NCBI RefSeq assembly: GCF_030272615.1
Contig: NC_081405.1
Span: 605,226,177 to 605,290,176 of the forward strand
DNA: 64,000 nucleotides
DNA from: Cryptomeria japonica
Lineage: Eukaryota; Streptophyta; Pinopsida; Cupressales; Cupressaceae
Reading direction: 5' to 3'
Shown here: positions 57,374-64,000 of the stretch, in pieces
How the letters are laid out: each line of letters opens with the position of its first letter
Position numbering within the stretch: position 1 is the stretch's first letter
Program-made: the position numbers and the translations under genes
The notes under the pieces: generated by a model
What the model was told of the DNA's origin: nothing
Seen by the model: the letters and a program-made list of their open reading frames with translations, nothing else
Databases searched by the model: none

Positions 57374-58085
57374 AATAAATTTATTTATTTATCCTATGTC
57401 ATTTTAGTTATAATTAAATTATATACTTAATTGGTTAATTGGATTTTTTCTCTGAGAAATTAATAAATAAAAAATTATTAATTTCTCCCACCTTTTTCTC
57501 TCCTAGTTTTCTCCCCCTTTTTCTCCACTAATTTGGATTCCCTTTTTGTGCTTAATTTGTTATAAATTAACATAGCAATTTGTCATGAAATTTACATAGA
57601 AATTTCTCATATTTTGGTATAGCAACTTGCCATAATATTGACATAGAAGTTTGTCATAATTTGTCATAATCATGTCTTTTTCAAATCAAATTGCTTCTTT
57701 CAAATTATTCATTCTAATTTGATATCTTCATCAATTTTCCTATAAATTGAGCCCTCTTCTCAACAAGTTTTTAATTACACTTCTAATATCCTTATATTGT
57801 CTATTTCACTATCATCTTGCCATCCAATTTTCTTTCAATTTCATTTGCACTTGTAGGTGACATCCACAAACACAAATTTGAAGGAGAAAGAAGAACGGTG
57901 AAAGAACAATGAAGGAGACACATTGTATGGTTTGCATTTTAGTTTTAGTGTCTTGTCTTCTTGCCTTTATTGAATGCGTTAGGATTACATTTCATATTAT
58001 TTAGGCTTTCATGATTGGCTTAATTCATGTTATTATGTTTATGCCTAATTCCTACCAGGTCACAACATTCAAACAATGAAGGGTC
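57374..58085 (+). other. LTR-like AT-rich sequence with a TATA box
   Basis: TTAATTAAATT-type sequence leads to CCTATAAATTGAGCCCTC near 57740, then a downstream pyrimidine-rich part. This resembles the U3/R layout of elements A and B, but I found no partner LTR. It may be a solo or decayed LTR. Confidence 0.35.
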
Positions 58086-58166
58086 AATAGTGAAGGGACG
58101 GGGCTTGATAGCCTTAGTAGTATTATGGTGAAGGGACATGGCTTGAGAGTCTTAGTAGCATATGGA
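58086..58166 (+). repeat. Two-copy tandem repeat, about 44 bp
   Basis: GTGAAGGGACRKGGCTTGAG with CTTAGTAG occurs at about 58090 and 58131. Confidence 0.65.
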
Positions 58167-58439
58167 AGAGAACAAAATATAGTAATAGAAATATTCTAAG
58201 ACTTCTTCTCTATTTTTGTTTGCATTTGACCTTGTGTTCATTGTTCATCTCTATGATCAAACACAAAAGCTTGTCTACCATCTTTTTTTGCATCCATCAT
58301 TGGGACTGCAAACATGTTTACTATACTATTTTGTTGCATTGAAATCTTCTTTCTCTCAAAACATTGTGTAACTACTGCATCTCTATTCTGACTACTATTT
58401 GGAGACATTAAATTTTTAAAACCACACTAAAAAATTATT

Positions 58440-58745
58440 TAAAATAAATTGTTTATTTTTTTAAAACACGTTTTCATATTGTCTCTAGCGAGACAATAGT
58501 TGGGATTAAAGACATATTTTCTCTAGAGAGACAATATATCTTTAATCTCAACTATTATCTCTAAAAAAGACAAAAGTGAAATTATCTCTAAAGAGACAAA
58601 AATAATTATATTTCATATTGTCTTTTAAGAGACATTTTTTTAAGACATTAATTTGAAACACTCACTTAAAGACAATATTTAAAACAATACACAAGTTTTG
58701 TTTTGGTCTCAAGTTAAGACAATTTACTAAAAAAATATCTCAAAA
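58440..58745. repeat. Hairpin-type sequence, possibly a MITE
   Basis: The arm GAGACAATAGTTGGGATTAA (58489-58508) and its near reverse complement TTAATCTCAACTATTATCTC (58542-58561) flank a loop centred on TCTCTAGAGAGA. Further short GTCTCT/AGAGAC pairs follow to 58640. Termini and target duplication are not clear. Confidence 0.5.
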
Positions 58746-59109
58746 TTGCCTTAAACCCCCCTCTATGTAGTAGTCAACCTCAAACATGTGAAGTTGCAAC
58801 AATGGTGATGAAAGTATTAAACAAGTGCAACAATGATGAATGAAAGTTTAGTCAAAAATAGTGTGAAGGAGCTTGAAAATTACAATAATGAACACACATG
58901 ATCAAGTGAGCCAAGAAGAAATTTTCATGAGTGATCAAAGAGAAAAATTGAATCTAAAAAGACAAGAAATATAACCCAAAAAGGAAACATGATGTTATTG
59001 GACATAGAAGGATGCGTTACACTACCAAAAATTGTAGGTGTAATGCTCCAATGACCACCTTCAAACTACATTTTCACAAGATGCTAGCATGGTGCATATA
59101 TGTCTCTAC
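58746..59109. other. Unassigned sequence before element G
   Basis: No gene seen. The last five bases, TCTAC (59105-59109), are the candidate target duplication of element G; the other copy is outside the window. Confidence 0.4.
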
Positions 59110-60322
59110 TGTTAGACAGTTCAAATAACCAAAAGACAAGGGGGGTGAATCAGTTGTCACAAATTACCAGAACCTTAAGCAATTAAAAATTTAATACCAG
59201 AACCCAAAACATTAATACCGAAATAGTAGTTAAACCAATTAAGCATAAACAATAATCAAAGAATAAATACCATCCACATGACACCAACATTTGTATGTGG
59301 AAAACTTGGTAAAGGGAAAAACCACGGTGGGAAGCCTACCCACAGTTAGATAATACTTTTGCAGTAAGTATGTGAATTACAATTGAGGGGATTGCACTTG
59401 CAGGAAGGCCAATAGCCTAGAGCGCACTACTCATCACAAAAGGAGTCTCACTGACTACATAGAAATCCATACTACAATCCGGAAAAGTGATTGAAATGCA
59501 AAGATAGCATCTTCTATGTCAGAGTACAGTTCTGGTTAAGCTCAATACTGGAGGACTAAATCCTCATACATAAACTCAATTAGATCTCCAATGATCGATC
59601 AAATCCTCTATCTGAATGATATTACATTATTCGCACATTACATATCCATTTCCCATAACCACTTATACCTATCATGATCTACAATGAGATCTTACATCAT
59701 ATATATGTACAAACCCTCGAACATAAACAATCAGGTCGGCCACCAGACAATAAACCAATTACATATTTACAAAGCATGTCGACCTTAGACTAAACAAACA
59801 ATATTCAACACATAAGACATCCCGAAAACATATTGAGAAGTCCAATCCACACGCTTCATTAAACTAGTCCATAACCTAGACCAACTGGGACCCAATATAG
59901 GTCCACACGCTAAAGAAATGATCTCCATCCACCAAGTCTCAAACATGATCACCAACAACATCCTAAAACTCCACCAGAAGTTGCACCAACACCACTTATG
60001 CATATCATCAAAGATCTTCATGAAAAGCTCTGTCGGTGAAACCCTCGCCAGAACCACAAACCAAGCTTCCAAACAAACAGTACAACATCTGATCACCAGA
60101 CCAAAACCAACTGACTGAATATGAACATGAGTATTATGAATAAGCCAATTTCATAACCAAACCATACCGGAGCCTACCAGATCATGCCGGATCCAGACCA
60201 AGCAAAAACTACTCAACCTACTGGGACCAGAAGGGTGTCGGTAAAGCATCCAAATAGCTAGTGTTGGCATCAATGACAAAACATCAATGCAACACATAAT
60301 CAATTTCTTTAAATGGCCAACA
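59110..60322 (-). repeat. 3' LTR of element G (1213 bp)
   Basis: On the minus strand it starts TGTTGGCCATTT and ends ACTGTCTAACA, an imperfect TGTT...AACA inverted end. It follows a polypurine tract, CCAAAGGGGGAGAT (60336-60323). The second LTR is not in the window, so the limits rest on these signals. The minus-strand open frame at 59785-60096 within it is not a known gene. Confidence 0.78.
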
Positions 60323-60862
60323 ATCTCCCCCTTTGGCATTGATGGAAACACTAGATGTGAAAAACATCTAAGTACCAAGAAATGTCAAACAAGTCTCCCC
60401 CAATGGAAGATAGCCAACAATCTCCCACTCAAAGATATAACAATGAAGTTCTAAAATAAAGAACAAACTTCCCCTATGAATAATATCTTTGTAACATGAG
60501 TATTATGAATAAGCCAATTCCATAACCAAACCATATCAGAGCCTATTGGATCATGCCAGATCCAAACCAACCAAAAACTACTCAACCTACTAGGACCAAA
60601 AGGTTGTTGGTAAAGCATCCAAACAACTAGTGTTGGCATCAATGACAAAACATCAATGCAACATATAATCAATTCCTCCAAATGGCCAACAATCTCCCCC
60701 TTTGGCATTGATGGCAACACTAGATGTGAAAAACATCTAAGTACCGAGAAATACCAAACAAGTCTCCCCCAATGGAAGACAACCAACAATCTCTCACTCA
60801 AAGATATAACAATAAAGTTCTGAAATAAAGACCAAACCCCCCTTGTGAATGATATCTCTGTA
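60125..60862 (-). repeat. 369-bp tandem duplication across the LTR start of element G
   Basis: 60125-60493 and 60494-60862 are near-identical tandem copies. Each contains the first about 198 bp of the LTR (minus-strand sense), the polypurine tract AAAGGGGGAGATTGTTGG, and part of the 3' untranslated region. A second tract is therefore at about 60692-60705. Confidence 0.85.
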
Positions 60863-61108
60863 AAGCTCTAAATTACACATATATCTCTCTCTAATGTATA
60901 CAACTCCTTAAATTTTTCTTTTTCACATCAATATCTCTCCCTCTTTGACATCAATGCCAGAAATCTGACAAAAAAATATCAAAGCAAAAACATAGACCAC
61001 TGAATCACAAAGATGACTACTCCCCCTAAGCAGTAGTATCCCCACATCAATTTTGGAATGAAAAGTATCTTTGATAATGCATACCAAACTGATTCCAAGA
61101 CGCATCAA
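60863..61108 (-). other. 3' untranslated region of element G
   Basis: Lies between the end of pol and the duplicated tract. No gene; contains purine runs on the minus strand (GAGGGAGAG, TTAGGGGGAG). Confidence 0.5.
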
Positions 61109-61585
61109 TCAAGTCTCTACCAGAGGGGCACAAACCCCCAATCTATCTCTTAAGTACTCAAATGACTCTTTAGGCAAAGGTTTAGTTAAAATATCTGCAA
61201 TTTTCTCTTTAGTGTTCACATAAACTAGTCTAACTTCATTTGCTTCCACCTTTTCCTTCAAAAAGTTATACTTGCTAGATATGTGCTTTGTCTTAGAATG
61301 AAATACCAGATTCTTTGATATGTCAATAGAAGGAAATTTATCACTATGAATAACTACCAATCCATCACAATCCACCTTTATATCTTTCAACATTTGCTTC
61401 ATCCATAAAACCTGTGTACAGTTAGTAGCAACAGCAACATACTCAGCTTCAGTGGTAGATAAAGAAGTACATGATTGTTTCTTGCTGATCCATGAAACCA
61501 ACTTCCTTCCAAGAAAGAAAGCTCCACCATAAGTACTTTTCCGGTCATCAACATCTCCAGCCCAATCAGCATCTGTATAGTACAT
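61109..61585 (-). pseudogene. Copia RNase H of element G
   Basis: Open for 158 codons: YTDADWAGDVDDRKST (the DADW motif), SWISKKQSCTSLSTTEAEYVA, HSKTKHI and DILTKPLP, all standard Copia RNase H signatures. Ends at the stop 61109-61111. It is in a different frame from the RT segment (61887 onwards), with a shift near 61560. Confidence 0.9.
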
Positions 61586-62484
61586 AAAGTAAATTCATCA
61601 TCCTTAGGGTACCACAAACCATATTCTGATGTACCTTGTAAGTATCTAAAAATCAATTTCATCGCACTCTCATTATTTTCTCTAGGATCACTCTGAAATA
61701 TTGATACCATACAAACAACATTCATTATGTTAGGCCTAGTCTGAGTCAAATAAAGAAGACCTCCAATCATAGATTTGTATCTTGTAGGATTTACCAGTGC
61801 AGAAACATCTTTTCTTGTCAATTTCTCACTTATAATCATAGGAGTACTTATCGGTTTAGAATCTCCCATACCAAATTTCTTCAACAATTCCCTAGCATAC
61901 TTAGTTGACAGGTGAAAATATCTTTATCAATTTGAGTAATATACAAACCTAAGAAAAATTTCATTTCCCCAATCATAGACATTTCAAATTCATTCTTCAT
62001 ATTGTTAGCAAATTCCTTACACAACTTATCTTCACCTCCAAAAATGATGTCATCAACAAATACTTCAATAATCAGTATATCATCATCACTGACCTTATAT
62101 TATAAATTATTGTCAGCATTACCCTTAGTAAAACCAAGCTTCAAAAGATATTTATCCAACCTTGCATACCAATCTCTAGGTGCCTATTTCAATCCATATA
62201 AAGCTTTCCTTAACCTGCAAACCATATTTGTATCATCTAATAGTGAAAAAGCATCAGGTTTCTCAATATAAACTTCCTCATCAAGATCCCCACAAAAATT
62301 CACACGTAACATCCATTTGATAAACCTTGTAATTTTTATTGGCAACATAGGCAAGAAATAATCTCACAGCTTCAATCCTAGCTACAGGTGCAAAAGTCTC
62401 ACCATAATCAATTACTTCCTTCTGAGAATATCCTTTACAAACCAATCTAGTTTTATTCCTTACAACTTGACCATCCTCATTCAA
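61586..62484 (-). pseudogene. Copia reverse transcriptase of element G
   Basis: [20 protein letters not shown] and [11 protein letters not shown] (62400-62290; the usual D-V-K-x-A-F-L is changed), then EVFVDDIIFGG (catalytic F-V-D-D near 62070-62050), then LLKKFGMGDSKPISTPM (61890-61840). Several stops occur between 62281 and 61887. Confidence 0.87.
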
Positions 62485-64000
62485 TTTATTCCTTAAAACC
62501 CATTTAGTTCCAATAACATTCTTATTTGTAGGCTAGGGAACCAAAGTCCATGTGTTATTTTTCTCAATCTCATCTAATTCTTCTTCCATAGCTTTCAACC
62601 AATATTGATCTTTACATGCCTCAATTATTGATACCGGTTCAACTTGTGAAATTAAACATACCTCATTAGTTTCCAGTCTTCTTCTTATCATTACTCCATT
62701 GTTCTTATCCCCAATGATCTAGTCTTTTGAATGATTCAATCTCACATACCTAGGAGTCCTCTAACTCTCTGTTCCTCTTCCCGGTTCTTCAAGTACTATA
62801 GAATTTTATGATACTATCGGAGTAACTGGCTCAACACTTTGTTCTAGTAAAGGTGCTACTAGTTCAGATATAATCATTTCCACCACTGGTTCCTTCTCAT
62901 AAACTCTAATTTGACCTATATTCATCTCATCTACCTTGACATTAGCACTCTTCACAATTCTCTGCAATCTCTTGTTATAATATCTATATTCCTTGCTTTC
63001 ATTAGAATAACCAAGAAATATGCCTTCATCACATCTAGGATCAAATTTTCCAATGATATCATCTCTCCTGATATAACATTTACTACCAAATATTCTAAAA
63101 TACTTAATTGTAGGTGTATTGCGAAACCATAATTCATAAGGTGTCTTACCGGTTTCTCCTTTGATATGTACTATGTTGAACGTATAAATTGTCATGCTTA
63201 CTACTTCTCTCCAGTAGATATGAGATAGACTAGCTTCCATCATCATTATTCTAGCAGCATCCAAGATAGTTATGTTTATCCTTTCCACAACTCCATTCTA
63301 CTGAGGTGTCCGGGGAGCAAAAAATTGTCTCCTTATACCATGCTTCTCACAAAAGTTATTAAACTCAATGGATGTGAGTTCTCCGCCATGATCTGACCTC
63401 AAACATTTAATCTTCAATCCTGTCTCAATTTCCACTTTAGCCTTAAATATTTTAAACTTTTCAAATGCCTCAGATTTCTCCTTTAGAAAAGTAACTCACA
63501 TCATTCTAGAATAATCATCAATGATTAGCATGAAATATCTATCACCTTGAAATTTTTTAACTCTAGCAGGGCCACACAAATTAGTATGAATAAGATCAAG
63601 AACATCATTATATTTATCTTGTATACTCCTAAAAGAGGTTCTGACATGTTTACCCATTTGACATTCTTTACATACCGGATTATAGGGCTTCACAATCTTA
63701 GGTATATCTCTAACTGCCTTTGTTGAACTAATCTTCACAATGCAATCAAAATTCACATGACATGGCCTTTTATGCCATAGCCAACTCTCATCAATTTGTG
63801 CAATCAAACATGTATTCTTACCAGAATTCAAATGAAATATATTAGCTTTTGTCTGTGTACAGGTTGCAATATCCAAACCAGTTCTATTAATGATTTTGCA
63901 TTTTCCATCCTTGAACTGCAATTGAAATACCTTATCCACCAATTGTCCTACACTTAAAAGATTATTCCTTAAACCTTCAACATAATAAACATTATCAGTA
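62485..64000 (-). pseudogene. Copia integrase of element G (runs off the window)
   Basis: 63942-63496: GAG-pre-integrase with WHKRPCHVNF and CKECQMGKH (HHCC zinc site), then LIHTNLCGPARV and LIIDDYSRM of the catalytic core. 63288-62806: core end and C-terminal part (YTFNIVHIKGETGKTPYELWF, GSKCYIRRDD, GIFLGYSNESKEYR). A stop region near 63300-63490 interrupts it. Confidence 0.88.

Larger units (their letters stand above)
59110..64000 (-). mobile_element. Element G: Ty1/Copia retrotransposon, 5' part beyond the window
   Basis: The 3' LTR lies at the left (59110-60322). Rightwards on the minus strand come RNase H, RT and integrase, the Copia order when read from the 5' end. The 5' LTR and gag lie outside. 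Confidence 0.9.

Noticed and set aside
57147-57374. Open frame of 75 codons on +
   Set aside because: It lies wholly over the SINE body and its target duplication; a by-product of Pol III-type sequence.
59785-60096. Minus-strand frame of 103 codons inside the Copia LTR
   Set aside because: No domain. Long open frames in LTR U3/R without homologues are common by chance.

Overview
The window looks like intergenic DNA from a large, repeat-rich plant nuclear genome, most likely a seed plant. It holds plant-type Ty3/Gypsy (Tat lineage and chromovirus), Ty1/Copia, an L1-type LINE with RNase H, and a tRNA-type SINE. I see no ordinary host gene, rRNA or tRNA gene. The species cannot be told from the sequence. 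Almost every reading frame is broken by nonsense codons, many of them at former CpG or TGG sites, as expected for methylated repeats that are decaying.

Layout. Element A (1-9482, +) is a Tat-like Gypsy element cut by the left window edge; it lacks gag and the reverse transcriptase domain. Element B (9692-27808, +) is an 18.1-kb Tat-lineage element with two 1468-bp LTRs. It has a long leader, one gag-pol frame of about 2490 codons (14006-21469), and between pol and the 3' LTR an antisense gene for a plant mobile domain (PMD) protein (22843-24885, -). Element C (27809-33308, +) is a second interior of the same family. It starts directly at B's right LTR and is cut off inside the protease. Element D (about 33309-56110, -) is a very decayed Gypsy element. 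A chromovirus, E (38203-53458, +; 5-bp target duplication GCCCA), sits inside D's reverse transcriptase. A LINE, F (38561-45480, -), sits inside E's 5' LTR. The right part holds a SINE (57132-57355) with an 18-bp target duplication, a hairpin-type sequence near 58.5 kb, and a Copia element, G (59110 to the window end, -).

The most unusual material is in the Tat-like elements. The leader of B and C carries arrays of TAGCGC(A/G)T spaced exactly 21 bp apart with variable filler. The same motif array, reverse-complemented, lies in front of the antisense PMD gene, so each of the two opposed transcription units has the array upstream and in its own orientation. The antisense unit also shows its own TATA box (25978-25985), a candidate 72-nt intron and a leader of about 1 kb, so it looks like a complete gene carried inside the retrotransposon. 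Element A has two arrays in the same leader positions with nearly the same spacing (21-22 bp) but a different, palindromic motif (TCGTACGA). The core between the two arrays is recognisably conserved and includes a hairpin with a compensatory change.

The LINE has three ORFs (nucleic-acid-binding ORF1, EN/RT/RNase H ORF2, and a 587-residue ORF3). Both junctions are ATGA stop/start overlaps, which suggests translation by termination-reinitiation.
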